Assembly: GCA_013339895.1 (NCBI GenBank)
Contig: JABACO010000010.1
Location: forward strand, 9,445,859-9,509,858
Source of the DNA: Ephydatia muelleri
Taxonomy: Eukaryota; Porifera; Demospongiae; Spongillida; Spongillidae
Direction: 5' to 3'
DNA: 64,000 nucleotides
Shown: piece after piece, positions 1-34,600 of the stretch
How the letters are laid out: the number at the start of each line of letters is the position of its first letter
Position numbering within the stretch: position 1 is the first letter of the stretch
The notes under the pieces: generated by a model
What the model saw: the letters and a program-made list of their open reading frames with translations, nothing else
The model's database searches: none
What the model was told of the DNA's origin: nothing
Made by a program: the position numbers and the translations under genes

Positions 1-265
1 ATGGCGTGCCCTAGGACAACATGATGATGGTGTGCCCTAGGACAACTTGATGATGGTGTGCCCTAGGACAACATGATGATGGTGTGCCCTAGGGCAACAT
101 GATGATGGTGTGCCCTAGGGCAACATGATGATGGTGTGCCCTAGGGCAACATGATGATGGTGTGCCCTAGGACAACATGATGATGGTGATGATGGTGTGC
201 CCTAGGACAACATGATGATGGTGTGCCCTAGGACAACATGATGATGGTGTGCCCTAGGACAACAA
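1..265. repeat. 26-bp minisatellite
   Basis: About 10 copies of GGTGTGCCCTAGGACAACAT plus GATGAT; continues off the left edge. Each unit holds a CCTAGG. Confidence 0.9.
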
Positions 266-656
266 TCAGTGCACACAGTCAATGACAGGGTACAATATGA
301 TATGTGTACGCACATCAGATGTACTGTACAATATGTGTACATGGTGCACATATATAGTCAAGTCACGCACACCTGCACACGTCCACTCAAGTCACACACA
401 CACATACCTGCACATGCACACAATACAGTCCACATGCCTACAGACCCATGGCTTCTTTAGCTCCCACCACACCCACAGTTATGACACGCCAACCAATGCA
501 ATACATGGTACACTGTGCATATATACTCCCCCCCCACACACACATCAAGCACACATACATAAGGGCACTCAAACACGTACACACAACCACTCGACACACA
601 CATCATCCACACGTTCACGACACACCCACACCATCCACACCCACACGCTCACGTAC

Positions 657-21961
<21,305 letters not shown>

Positions 21962-22842
21962 TTCTATACACACATAAACAAACTCCTTGTCTTATCGTTG
22001 CATATTCTATACAGTGCACACTCTCTCGTGGTGCACCGTACACTTTTACGTTACGCGCAATGATTAGTTATTAAAAATGTCGAAGTCACAAACTTTTTTA
22101 TTACAAAAGAAAAGACAGAATTCAAATGTTCTACTTGCGTAGAGATTCTACTCTCAGAATAGACAAATCAATGGTCTCAAACATGTTTTTTTGGGTTGAT
22201 GCGGACGCAGGAATCTTGCATGTGAGGGGAGTGTCTAATATGAGAAGGGGTGGGAGGGGACCCCCCCCCCCCCTCCCGCCCAGCTAAGGTGTATTGAGGA
22301 GCGCTGTAAATTGCGCCACAGGGTCTGGGGCGGTGCGCCCCAGAAGCTAACGGTTTTCAAATTCGATGGTAACAAAATCGCTGAAAAGTCTATTTGGGAC
22401 AGTGTCTAGCAATTAAATTGCGCTATTGGGAAGTGTTGCAAGATCGTTTGACTGCAAAGCTTCTCCATCAATATATAACGGTTCCTCTATCATCGCATCA
22501 ATAATTGGACTATCGGTCATGAGAGTAATAGAGCACGAAATGTTTAGTTAGCCAGGGCGGCATTTCAATTCAAGCATTGCTCTTCCTTTGCTTGCCCTGG
22601 AAGATTTGAAAAACTAAAGGCATCACTTGTACACACTGCATGCCATTGTGTGCGTTCGGTGCGTGCTAACTCAGTAACTGAGAAGTTATGTTATTTCTCA
22701 TTCTACTCAGCCAAAGGGGGAAATGGCAATCATGCTGATATATCTTTACTCAATTTATAGTAATAGCTTTGTGCGTTTCTTTATGAATCCTTATACAAAT
22801 TCAATTCAGAAGGTCGTCTGCATTGAAATGTTATAATATAAA
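21962..22842. other. Spacer upstream of Sin3
   Basis: Contains the presumed Sin3 5' region, a C-rich run near 22261-22276, and mostly unique sequence. No exon, RNA gene or clear promoter motif was recognised. Confidence 0.5.
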
Positions 22843-23099
22843 TATGGGACAGTTTCCGCGAAAATTGCCCCACGGTTAAAATGTTATAAAAATGCATTGC
22901 GTTTGAATCGCTATAACTTCCCAAAGGATAACGCTATCGACTTCCTATTTTCAACACTTCATACTACACCATTTCACTATGAAGTGTTGAAAATAGGAAG
23001 TCGATAGCGTTATCCGTTGGGAAGTTATAGCGATTCAAACGCGATGCATTTTTATAACATTATAACCGTGGGGCAATTTTCGCGGAAACTGTCCCATAT
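22843..23099. mobile_element. Hairpin MITE (family A), near-perfect palindrome
   Basis: Arms of about 120 bp starting ATATGGGACAGTTTCCGCG are almost exact reverse complements around a ~14-nt loop (CTACACCATTTCAC). The inner parts of the arms (GCTATAACTTCC, CTTCCTATTTTCA) are shared with the larger palindrome at 41689-42497. No coding capacity. Confidence 0.85.
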
Positions 23100-23395
23100 A
23101 GTTTACCAATAATCAAATTGGTGTAGAGCACGCATGCAAAGTCAGGTGGACGGACAATTGGATATACATGGCGTGGTGACGGGATGCATTGCATCATGTT
23201 AGAATCGCTTAATTATCGGATTTAATTAATCATAATTGTAGTGTATTCACTTTATTTGGGGAGATAGTCTGGAGAGTCCGGAAGAATACGTTAATAAATA
23301 TCGTACATGAGATAGTCCGGAAGAATACGTAAATAAATATTGTACATCACATGATCTCTGGCACATAGTGTTGCCGTTACGCTTTACGAGTCACA

Positions 23396-23442
23396 ATGGA
23401 GAAAGCGGCCGTGCAGATGAAGAAAGTTGACCACCCCACGAG
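23396..23442 (+). other. Candidate first coding exon of the GH116 gene (phase does not match)
   Basis: An ATG at 23396 opens a short basic peptide (MEKAAVQMKKVDHPT) ending at a strong donor consensus (ACGAG|GTTAGT). A basic N-terminus followed by the hydrophobic stretch of the next exon would make a sensible type II anchor. But it ends in phase 2, while the exon at 26389 needs phase 0. Either another exon intervenes, or this is the start of a different transcript, or it is chance. Confidence 0.25.
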
Positions 23443-24094
23443 GTTAGTGTGATATATTTTTCACCCCCACCTATCTAAGCGTGCGCGATAGGCTTTAGTG
23501 GATTAGCGCAGAGCAGGCAACTGAAGTGTGTCACACCTTGGACTTGGACTTAAACTTTGCGTGATATGTATTGGGTAGGGATGGCATGCAAAACTACTGT
23601 ACAGTACAACCGGCCAGAAACATCATGTGACCGCACACCTACTAACAACGTTCCACCCAATGTGATATCCCATGTATCCATGTCTAAACGAAAACATACA
23701 AAGCTTGGACTATAGATGGTTCAGACGACCGTTTTAACTGGCCCGTAGGAGCAGCAAAGCACAAACACACATTATGATAATATATAATCTTTGGCATTTT
23801 GGACTGATGTGACGTTATCTGTACAGCGCGACTTGATGGGGGCGGGGTACAGATTTTGCAAGAGTCTCTTTGCACCAAACGTTTTCATTAGAATGGTTCG
23901 GGCAGACCAGGAGGACCGCCTTCAGTATTCCATTTAAGAAATCGTTACAGCCTTAATGGACGATGATTGTCATTCATCAGGGTGTAGGATGAAAGAGCCC
24001 ATTACTAGAGGGTTGTAGGTGTCACGTGGCTGAGAGCACACTGTACACTGCTGACATCACACTGGTTAAATCTACTACATAGGTAAATGTACAA

Positions 24095-24552
24095 ACCACG
24101 CACCACGCACAAACGATGCAATCCCTGACGACAACAGTATGGTACGCACCACGCACAAACGATGCAATCCCTGACGACAACAGTATGGCATGCACCACGC
24201 ACAAACGATGCAATCCCTGACAACAACAGTATGGCATGCACCACGCACAAACGATGCAATCCCTGACAACAACAGTATGGCATGCACCACGCACAAACGA
24301 TGCAATCCCTGACGACAACAGTATGGTATGCACCACGCACAAACGATGCAATCCCTGACGACAACAGTATGGTACGCACCACGCACAAACGATGCAATCC
24401 CTGACAACAACAGTATGGCATGCACCACGCACAAACGATGCAATCCCTGACGACAACAGTATGGTATGCACCACGCACAAACGATGCAATCCCTGACAAC
24501 AACAGTATGGTATGCACCACGCACAAACGATGCAATCCCTGACAACAACAGT
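24095..24552. repeat. 46-bp minisatellite, 10 copies
   Basis: ACCACGCACAAACGATGCAA plus TCCCTGACGACAACAGTATGG-type units. Open in all minus frames by repeat phase, giving spurious ORFs up to 228 codons. Confidence 0.9.
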
Positions 24553-24627
24553 ACGCATGCAGGGTACAGCATGCAGGGTACAGCATGCAGGGTACAGCAT
24601 GCAGGGTACAGCATGCAGGGTACAGCA
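24553..24627. repeat. 15-bp minisatellite, 5 copies
   Basis: GCATGCAGGGTACAG, directly joined to the preceding 46-bp array. Confidence 0.9.
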
Positions 24628-24692
24628 GCATAAAATCAGGATCGTTCCAGAACTGAGACTGCAATGGGAACTGACTACATTGATGGATCAAC

Positions 24693-25048
24693 TGATGGAT
24701 GGAGCCCAGGTGTGGGTCATCAACTCACTGGCCACTAAGCCCAGGTGTGGGTCATCAACTCACTGGCACTAAGCCCAGGTGTGGGTCATCAACTCACTGG
24801 CCACTAAGCCCAGGTGTGGGTCATCAACTCACTGGCCACTAAGCCCAGGTGTGGGTCATCATACTCACTGGCCACTAAGCCCAGGTGTGGGTCATCAACT
24901 CACTGGCCACTAAGCCCAGGTGTGGGTCATCATACTCACTGGCCACTAAGCCCAGGTGTGGGTCATCAACTCACTGGCCACTAAGCCCAGGTGTGGGTCA
25001 TCAACTCACTGGCCACTAAGCCCAGGTGTGGGTCATCATACTCACAAT
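24693..25048. repeat. 35-bp minisatellite, about 10 copies
   Basis: CACTAAGCCCAGGTGTGGGT plus CATCAACTCACTGGC with one recurring variant (CATACTCACTGG). Confidence 0.9.
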
Positions 25049-25269
25049 CAGTGTTGCTGCTCTATGCAGAAATGATGGCTTGCTCAGAGTAGGCAGTGGC
25101 CATATGGTGCAATAGAGAAGCCTCCCTGCTCCGTGCAACAGAGTAGTCAGTGGCCATATGGCTTTTAACGTTGGAGGTATTCCTTAATAAAGGGGTGATG
25201 AGGGACCTTAGCAGTCCAGACCACTTGTAGTGGAGCGGTTTTCTGATAGTGCCATATGGCAATGTTCTT

Positions 25270-25425
25270 TCTCCTTGAGGGCTTCGTGGGGGTGGGGATG
25301 GGGAGTGTGGGGGTGGGGCAGGTGGGGGAGAATGTGGGGGTAGAGAGGGTGTGGGGTGGAGAGAGTGGGGAGGGCTTTGTAGGGTGTGGAGGTGGAGAGG
25401 GTGGGGGAGGGGTTCTAAGGGGGTT
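25270..25425. repeat. GT/GGGG-rich low-complexity tract
   Basis: GTGGGGGTGGGG-like sequence; one strand has several G runs suited to G-quadruplexes. Confidence 0.7.
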
Positions 25426-25594
25426 GGCATCCTTTTATTGGCTGTAATTCAGTGTGGTTTTATTATGAAATCTGCTGTACTGTCTGTTTAGGCCATAGTG
25501 TATAGTACAATACAATGCCCATTCAATATTCAGACAATATTGATTTGATGTCCATGCAATGTCCAATTAACCCAGTGGACAACTGCCTGTACTA

Positions 25595-26305
25595 TTGTGG
25601 GTGTGGTGATGTGTAGGGTGTGGTGATGTGTGGGTGTGATGATGTGTAGGTGTGGGTGAGGTGTAGGTGTGGTGATGTGGGGGTGTGATGATGTGTAGGT
25701 GGGGTGATGATGTGTAGGTGTGGTGATGTGTGGGTGGGGTGATGTGTAGGTGTGGTGATGTGTGGGTGGGGTGATGTGTAGGTGTGATGATGTTGTAGGG
25801 TGTGATGATGTGTAGGGTGTGCATGCTGTGTTGGGTGTGATGCTGTGTAGGTGTGGTGATGTGTCTGTGTGCGCTGTGTCGGGTGTGCTGCTGTGTCGGG
25901 TGTGCTGCTGTGTCGGGTGTGCTGCTTGTCGGTGTGGTGCTGTTCGGTGTGGTGGTGTGGTCGGGTGTGCTGCTGTGTCGGGGTGTGCTGCTGTGTCGGG
26001 TGTGCTCCTGTGTGGGTGTGTGCTGTGTCTCGTGTGCTGTGTCGGGTGTGGTGCTGTGGTGGGTGTGCTGCTGTGTCGGGTGTTGGTGCTGTGTGGGTGT
26101 GCTGCTGTGTCGGTGTGGTGCGGTGTCGGGTGTGTGCTGTGTCGGGTGTGCTGTGTCGGGTGTGGTGCTGTGTGGGTGTGGCTGCTGTGTCGGTGTGCTG
26201 GTGTTGTCGGGTGTGCTGCTGTTTCGGGTGTTGCTGGTGTGTCGGGTGTGCATGATGTGTAGGGTGTGATGATGTGTAGGGTGTGATGATGTGTAGGGTG
26301 TGTTC
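25595..26305. repeat. Degenerate GTG-rich minisatellite, about 710 bp
   Basis: Units such as GTGTGATGATGTGTAGG and GTGCTGCTGTGTCGG in two zones. Ends about 80 bp before the GH116 exon at 26389. Confidence 0.9.
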
Positions 26306-26388
26306 ACCGAATGTTGGAGTTGTCCCATGTGCGGCACACATCCATATGGCCTTTGTATAAGCATTTCACTTGCCTCCCTTGTGTTCAG

Positions 26389-27833
26389 GTCTTTGCGGGG
26401 TTCTACCTTACCGTCCTCCCCTTGGTTCTGTTAGCCCTGGTTCTCCTGTGCTGGCACCAGTGGGACTGCAACGTGGTCATGGTCAAGCCAGCCAATGTCA
26501 GCAAGGTTGTCCACAGACCACCACCTCCTCTCAGAAGCCCCAAGGTGCAGAAGGCCACTCCTCGCCCCACTGATCTCCCTGCCTTGCTCTCCAGTCTGAC
26601 GTTTGATAACTACGGTGTAGTCCAGAGCACTGACAGCTATGTGTTTGGGCCGGTGTATGTTGGCTACTTTGAGACCCAGAATGTGACGAATCCCTACACA
26701 AGCTGGGCCTACTACCCATTTGGCCCGAGTGCTTACTACCTGTTTCAAGACGTGGACGGTGTTCTTGTGACCCCGCCTTCCTGGAATGAGGAGCAGTGTT
26801 CCTCTAGGAGGTGAGGATTCCTCTCTTGTTCTTCCCCATCCCTCCTCCCTCCTCCCTTCCCTACCTCTTCCTCACTATCTCCATCTTGTCTTCACCTCCA
26901 TCTCTATCTTGTTCCCTACCCTTCCTCACCCCTCCCCCACCCTCCTTCACCCTTCCCTAGCCCTCATCCCTCCTCCCCACCCTCCCTCCCCCTCCCCACC
27001 CTCCCTTCCCCCTCCCCCACCCTCCCTCCCACCCTCTCCTCCCCCTCCTCCACCCTCCCTTCCCCCTCCCTCCCTCCCCCACCCTCCCCCTCCCCACCCT
27101 CATTTGCATTTAATCTTGTTTCTACTTCACTTCTTGTATGATATCATTGCTTGCTCCAGACGAGCTAAGGATTAAGCTCATTCACTGGAACATTCAGCTG
27201 CTCTGTACAAATAAATCAATGAACAGAAAAATAATATAGATACAAGACAATCTCACATAGTGTTGTGCTACAGGAACGTAGACTCCAGCAGTTGTATTGC
27301 ATGCTGTGATTTGTTTCCCCAACTAATATACATACCCGTAGGAATGTTTCATAGTTGCGGTTTGTTTTAGCTTCCCAAATAATTTGCCCAGACAGATCAA
27401 TTGTCATATCCCTTTCATGTGGAATATAATGACATCAGTGTTACAACGATCAAAGGGGCAGGAAGGTGTTGTACGATGAACAGAAAGGGAAACACTCTGC
27501 ATCAGATCTCAATTTGTTCTGCATGTCTTGTGTCCAGGTATCTCCACTGGGTCGTTTGAGCTTCGTGCAGATGGGTCATTCCATGAGTGGACCATCTTCA
27601 ACCAGTACCCTGCTGGCCCACCAAAGTTCCAAACCCTGGACAACACTTTTATGGGTCTCTATGTGAAGAGGGCATCAGGAAGCTCTGCCTCCTATGTCCT
27701 TCAGACCAGCCCAAGCGATGGACGTCTGCCTGGAGTACAAAGCCTCATGTATCAGGGTAAGAGAGTTTGTACTTGTGAGGTTTGAGTGCGTGAGTGTGTG
27801 TGTGTGTGTGTGTGTTTTGTGTGTGTTGTGTGT

Positions 27834-27869
<36 letters not shown>

Positions 27870-28571
27870 AGGTGGAGCTGGAATAGAATCATTCCATTTA
27901 ATGCACACCTCCCAACTGCAGGTGCCCACCCGATGTCCAAGCTGGTTGTCATGGACAGCAGGCTTCCAGTGACAGCCACCATATATGCCTACTCCAGGTA
28001 CAAGGTTGGAGACATGAACACCTCGGCCACACCCGCTGTGGCCTTCACAGCAGTCCTGGAGAACCCTCTGAATGAGAACATCACTGCCTCCTTCATGTTC
28101 AACTTCCCTCACGGGATAGAGCCCCATACGCAGAGATCCTTCGAACAGATGCCGCCTAACAAGGAGGGACAGGAGACCACACCCCCAGTGGGGAAAGTCC
28201 TGGAAGGTGTGGTGGACCCGGTGACTTGCTTTGAGGCTTGTAACGCGGATCCGGTGTGCTCTTGTTGGAACTACGCTACAAGCAACCAAGCTTGCATCAT
28301 TTATCCCTATGTGCTGCTCAATGGCTACATGGAAGGTGTATATGCTGGTGTTAAGGTGAGGAGGGGTTAATTGATGGTGGGGAGGGGTTAATTGATGGTG
28401 GGGAGGACTTGAGGTACTGTGTGTGTATGTGGCTTTGGTTGTGTATGATGTGATGTTCAGTGGTACACGCTATAGGAATATACATGTATGTATTTGTACA
28501 TATTTGTGTCATGCATTATGCAAAGTGTTGGTTGTGTGCATCATATGCATGTGTGTGTGTGTGTGTGTGTC

Positions 28572-28665
<94 letters not shown>

Positions 28666-31600
28666 TGTGAGTGTACTGTATGTGGTTTGTTACAATAGCC
28701 TCTGTGTTCAACTCCAACACTGCAGGGTTCCTGGCACACAAATAACCAATGTACTACTATGGACAGAGTGCCAACAAGCACCTCTGCCGGAGGGAACTTG
28801 TCCTTGTGTGCCTTCTCTTCTGACACCACGGTATGCACTTGGCTGTGCCCTGCCATGTGAATGTCACATGGCAGAAAACTGTGTGGACCATTTTGTGTAT
28901 TTATTGCATGCAATTGTAGTACCGTACTGTGCCTATGTTAACCCTTTCCTCCCCCACCACCTGGTTCTTCCTGTGCCTATGTTAACCCCTTCCTTCCTCA
29001 CCAAAAGGCTAAATTGTCCTTTGGATTGAACAATGATGTGGCCTCATTGTGGAAGGAGTTCTCGTCCTCTGGGTCATTTGGAATCCCCAAGGATGGGTAC
29101 TTTGTGAATGGGGCAGCTGCTGGGACAGTGGAGCTTGGTCCTGGAGAGACCAAGGAAGTGACCATTGTTCTGGGATGGTACTTTCCCAACAGGGATTTCC
29201 TGGGGCTTCAGGAAGGTGAGTGTTGTGAGTGGGGAGTAGGAGGTATAGGTGATAAGAGAATGTGTGTGTTTGTGATAGGTGTGGGTGAGTGTGTGATAGG
29301 TGTCTGGATGATATGGCTATGTGTGGATGTTTTGTGAGTGTTAGGGGTTACATATATGTGTGTGTATGGTCCGAGTGTTTAGGGGAGTGGTGGTGACGTT
29401 GTCACATACATACATATGCCCACATCGTTGCTTCCTGGTACAGGGAACTTCTACGACCATTTGTTCAAAAGCTCTGTTGAGTCAGCCGAGAAGCTTGGAA
29501 GCAGTCGTGTTGAGGCCGTGTCGGACATTGCCAAGCTCCAGGAACCATTCTACACATCCACCATGCCCACGTACCTGCAAGATATGCTCATTAACAGCCT
29601 GTCCCACGTCCGGTGCGTACAATTCTATTTAAGGCACACCCATTTTTGACATTTGCAGCACCCCTGTTGAAATGCGCCATTAAAACTAGACATTTTGGGG
29701 GTTCCTCGACTCATGGAATTAGACCCACGCGAAATCAAGCTTTTACCTAAATGTTTGGAGAGGAGCTTGTGGTAGTTAGCTATTTATAGTACCTCCTATT
29801 CCACCACATGAAGCTGATTGATGGTTTACCCAATCCAAGTACTCTTCAGTCTTGTATCTAATTATCTTCATTGCCAAGGGCACTATGGAATGGTCATGTG
29901 ATCTTCATTGCCAAGGGCACTATGGATTGATCATGTGATCATGTGCATGTACTCAACAATTAACATTTTGAATGTACAAATTTTCGTGTATGCTTTTTAC
30001 CCACGAAAAACAACAAACCCACAAAGATTTGTGCCCGTGGGAAATTCTATTTTTTACTGTACATGTACTGTGCAGTATGTCACCTTGCTGGCTTCTCTTT
30101 TCCACCTACATGTAGATGTCTTGTTAGTAAGCAGTTTTTGTGTCAGCATCAAAAATATATGTATATTTGAATACGTAATAAATTCCTACTGACATATCTA
30201 AAGCATGCAATGCAGATTGTCTAGTTATATTGGTGCACATCTAGTTATTAGAATCTATTAAACATTGGTGCACATCTAGTTATTAGAATCTATTAAACAC
30301 TGGTGCACATCTAGTTATTAGAATCTATTAAACACTGGTGCACATCTAGTTATTAAAATCTATTAAACACTGGTGCACATCTAGTTATTGGAATCTATTA
30401 AACACTGGTGCACATCTAGTTATTAAAATCTATTAAACACTGGTGCACATCTAGTTATTGGAATCTATACAACGCTGGTGCACATCTAGTTATTGGAATC
30501 TATACAACACTGGTGCACATCTAGTTATTAAAATCTGGTGCACATCTAGTTATTAAAATCTATACAACACTGGTGCACATCTAGTACCATTCTTGCTACA
30601 TTGGGTTTAACTCATGCAGATTTCTCTGTCACAGTGTGTGTTTATATAACAGACTATTTATTGCATTGCTCCTTATGTCATTATAACCTCTTCTGCAAAA
30701 TGTAGGTCAGCCTTCTGGTTGAGAGATGGTCGATGGAGGCAGTGGGAGTCATTTGACTGTGTGGACATAGGTCAGTTAACAATGTGAAATGAGGGAGGGG
30801 AGAGGTTGGAGTCATGTGATCAATGGGGGAGGGGAGAGGTTGGAGTCATGTGATCAATGGGGGAGGGGAGAGGTTGGAGTCATGTGATCAATGGGGGAGG
30901 GGAGAGGTTGGAGTCATGTGATCCTTCTTTCTTTTTGAGGTGTGGTGAGGGAAGGTGGGATAAGGAGGCATGGTCAATTTAACTCCATATCTCCTCCCCA
31001 GACTCAGTCCACAACGATGGAGAACGTGACATTCCTTACATCATGCACTTCACAAATGCTGTCATCAGCAAGGTGGAGGGCTGGGCCAAGTCCCAACTTA
31101 GTGACGGAATGATCCAGGAGGCGTTGAGGCCCGGGTGTTTCCCAGGAATACCCCTAGTACCACAGGTATACTTTGCTTATGTGATACTATTTTAATTAAT
31201 AAGTAACCATATTCACTGGTTCAATTACACTACCTTTGAATCATGCAGATCACATGATTTGTGGGCTAGTCAGTGTTGGATCACATGATTTGTGGGCTAG
31301 TCAGTGTTGGATCACATGATTTGTGGGCTAGTCAGTGTTGGATCACATGATTTGTGGGCTAGTCAGTGTTGGATCACATGATTTGTGGGCTAGTCAGTGT
31401 TGGATCACATGATTTGTGGGCTAGTCAGTGTTGGATCACATGATTTGTGGGCTAGTCAGTGTTGGATCACATGATTTGTGGGCTAGTCAGTGTTGGATCA
31501 CATGATTTATGGGCTAGTCAGTGTTGGATCACATGATTTGTGGCTAGTGCATTCAGTACAGTATAAACTTGTACGAATGTTCATGCCAAACAATAGTTAA

Positions 31601-34600
31601 TATGAAATGAATGCTCTTCTGTTACTAAATTATAATTATGAATTAAAAATGTACTGTGAAGCAAATATATGCACGTGTAAATGTTTTGTACAGCACTATG
31701 ATCTACTTGTTATACTATTTATCGTGGAAGTTTATTTTTATGAGAAAGTTAAGACACAAATACTTTCATTGTTTGTTTGTAGAAGGTGGATGCCCCAGGG
31801 GGCAGGGCCATGTCTGATGTCACCTCCATGTTCATCACCTACCTCCTGGAGCTCTACACCTGGTCCAACGATAGCTACACGCGCAACCTGATCAAGGAGC
31901 TGTGGCCCGTCACGAAGCTAGCAGCTCAGTGGCAGATGAATGTGACTATTGACTATCTGCCCACTTGCTTGGTTTGCACGTATGACATCCTGGACCTCGA
32001 CCAGTACAAGTTCACCACTTTCAACTCTGCGTTTCACCTGCTGGCTATGAAGGCCGCTGAGTTACTCGCCTACGCAGCAGGTCAGTTGAGGTCACTTCTC
32101 GGCTGGATAATTGGCTATTCCATTTAATGAGCATATGAGGGGATGGAGGGCAGATCAGCTATGGTAGTTAGCTCTGGTATTATGATTAAGATAGCAATGA
32201 CGCATAAAGCCATAGTGATAGTAGTTTGTGCAGGCACTTGAAAGTGAGGATTTACTTACACGTGCTCTTGATGAGTATTGATGGAACCTTAGCAAAGCTC
32301 CTGGGGAGGATGGGAGCTCCCCATTCTCCCTCTAGCTGAGGTGGGAGGGTACCAATAGCATCTCTTCCCCATCCACACTGACCAGTGGTGTTTCTCCCCA
32401 CCCCCCACCTCCCACCTCCTCCAAAAACTTGGATCTGCTACTGCTTTAAAAACTAATTTTCGTTTGCACTCTTGAGGGTTAAAATTTTGTGTGTCAACAT
32501 TTTAATAGGTAAATGGCTCCCACAAAGTACGTACATGCGACTAAGCACTCACATGTGGTACCCTAGTGTGATAATGGGAGAAGAGCCTCTCAGATCAGGT
32601 ACACCATTGCTTGGTTTCACGTTGCATAATAGACCCAACCCACAACAAACTGTACTTCTAAGTGAAGTAAGAAGTTCAATTTTTCATTGCTCCAAGTTTG
32701 AATTATGTGGTATCCATGAAAAAAATTTATCCACAATGTTTACGGTAAGTGTCTACTTTGGTATTTCAAAGCAAGATCAGAGCACACTCTTCAATACTTC
32801 TATTGGAGCACACTCTTCAATACTTCTATTGGAGCACACTCTTCAATGCTTCTATTGGAGCACACTCTTCAATACTTCTATTGGAGCACACTCTTCAATA
32901 TTTCTATTGGAGCACACTCTTCAATGCTTCTATTGGAGCACACTCTTCAATGCTTCTGTGTACAAAAGTTGGGCGCTCACCAGACACATTACTAGTAAAA
33001 CAAAGTCTGAAATTGAACTGAAAATATAAATAAGCATATTAGCCATGTCGTGTGGAACACATGTACATGTGTGAAGCTCAGAACTTTATTTAAAGCCTAT
33101 CAGCATTCACATAGCTACAATGCTAATGTCCCTTGTCTGATCGGTGAGATACGCAGTGTGCTCTTTAATCTGTCTTTGCACATGTTCCTGCAGTATCACG
33201 GAACATTAACCCTCTCCACATGTGTGTTAAAAAAATCTATATCGTGTAGACACACTGTTCGTTTCATATCTTCGTAGCATTACGTGTGTTCTTCTATTTA
33301 CACAGGTGACAATGAATTTGCTGCCACTTGCCATGAAGCTTTCGTGAAGGGTCAGGTAGCCCTTGACCAGTATCTATGGAACGAGACCGCTCAGTACTAC
33401 AACGCCTACACCCCAGAGTACTGTGGACAGGCCTCTGCAAGGCAAATCAAGAGTAGGAAGTGGTTCATGGAAGGGCAGAAGGAGAAAGTTGGTACAGAAC
33501 TTAATACAACTGGTGCCATCATGGCTGACAGCTTCTATGCTCAGGTGTGCTCAGTTGAAAGAGACAATGCATATCATCGTACACACTTCTTCCATGGACC
33601 TTACACCTCTTCCCTCCATACCACTCCTCCTCTCTCCTCCTTCCCTCACACCATACCACTCCTCCCCTCTTCTTCCCTCACTCCATACCACTCCTCCCCT
33701 CTCCTCCCCTCTCCTTCCCTCACTCCATACCACTCCTCCCCTCTCCTTCCCTCACTCCATACCACTCCTCCCCTCTCCTTCCCTCACTCCATACCACTCC
33801 TCTCCTTCCCTCACTCCATACCACTCCCTCCCCTCTCCTCTCTTTATTCTTGTGTGTCCTCTCGCTAATTCCTCTGCTTTGCTTTCCCTTGTGTGTATCA
33901 GGTGTTGGCGTACTCTCTAGGCCTGGGCACCCTGGTGCAGAACGAGACGAGGTTGAGAATGCACGTGAAGGCAGAGCTTAAGTATAATGACTCACCTTGG
34001 GGACTTCTGGCTCTCACCAGTTAGTTGGCTCCTTCCCCATCTTCCTCTTGTCCTACCCTCACTCCCTCATCTTCCTCTTGTCCTACCCTCACTCCTTCAT
34101 CTTCCTTTTGTCCTACCCTCACTTCCTCATCTTCCTCTTGTCCTACCCTCACTCCCTTATCCTCTTGTCCTACCCTCACTCCTTCATCCTCTCGTCCCTC
34201 ACTCTATCCAGGAAGGGATGCAATTCCTGGCAATCCCTACGAGAATGCTGTTTGGTTGATGGCAAATCCTGACTGGGCAGTCCTGGCTCTAAACCTTCAG
34301 GAGGTGAGCAACAGCTTTTCTTTTTAGGAAGTTTAAATAACCATGCATTAGGAGTAGCACTTAATTTTGGTTAATAACCATGCATTAGGAGGAGCACTTA
34401 ATAACCATGCATTAGGAGGAACACTTAATAACCATAATTAGGAGGAACACTTAATAACCATGCATTAGGAGGAACACTTAATAACCATGCGTTAGGAGGA
34501 ACACTTAATAACCATACATTAGGAGGAACACTTAATAACCATACATTAGGAGGAGCACGTAACTTCCAATCAAACAAATGGGTGTACTTTTCAAACTATG

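Noticed and set aside
24005-24691. Cys/Val-rich ORFs up to 228 codons
   Set aside because: All three minus frames are open because of the 46-bp repeat; no conserved protein.
25567-26364. His/Thr/Pro ORF of 265 codons
   Set aside because: Translation of the degenerate GTG minisatellite.
28925-29007. TTAACCCTTTCC sequences as transposon ends
   Set aside because: They are a short direct duplication in the pyrimidine tract before a GH116 exon, not inverted ends.
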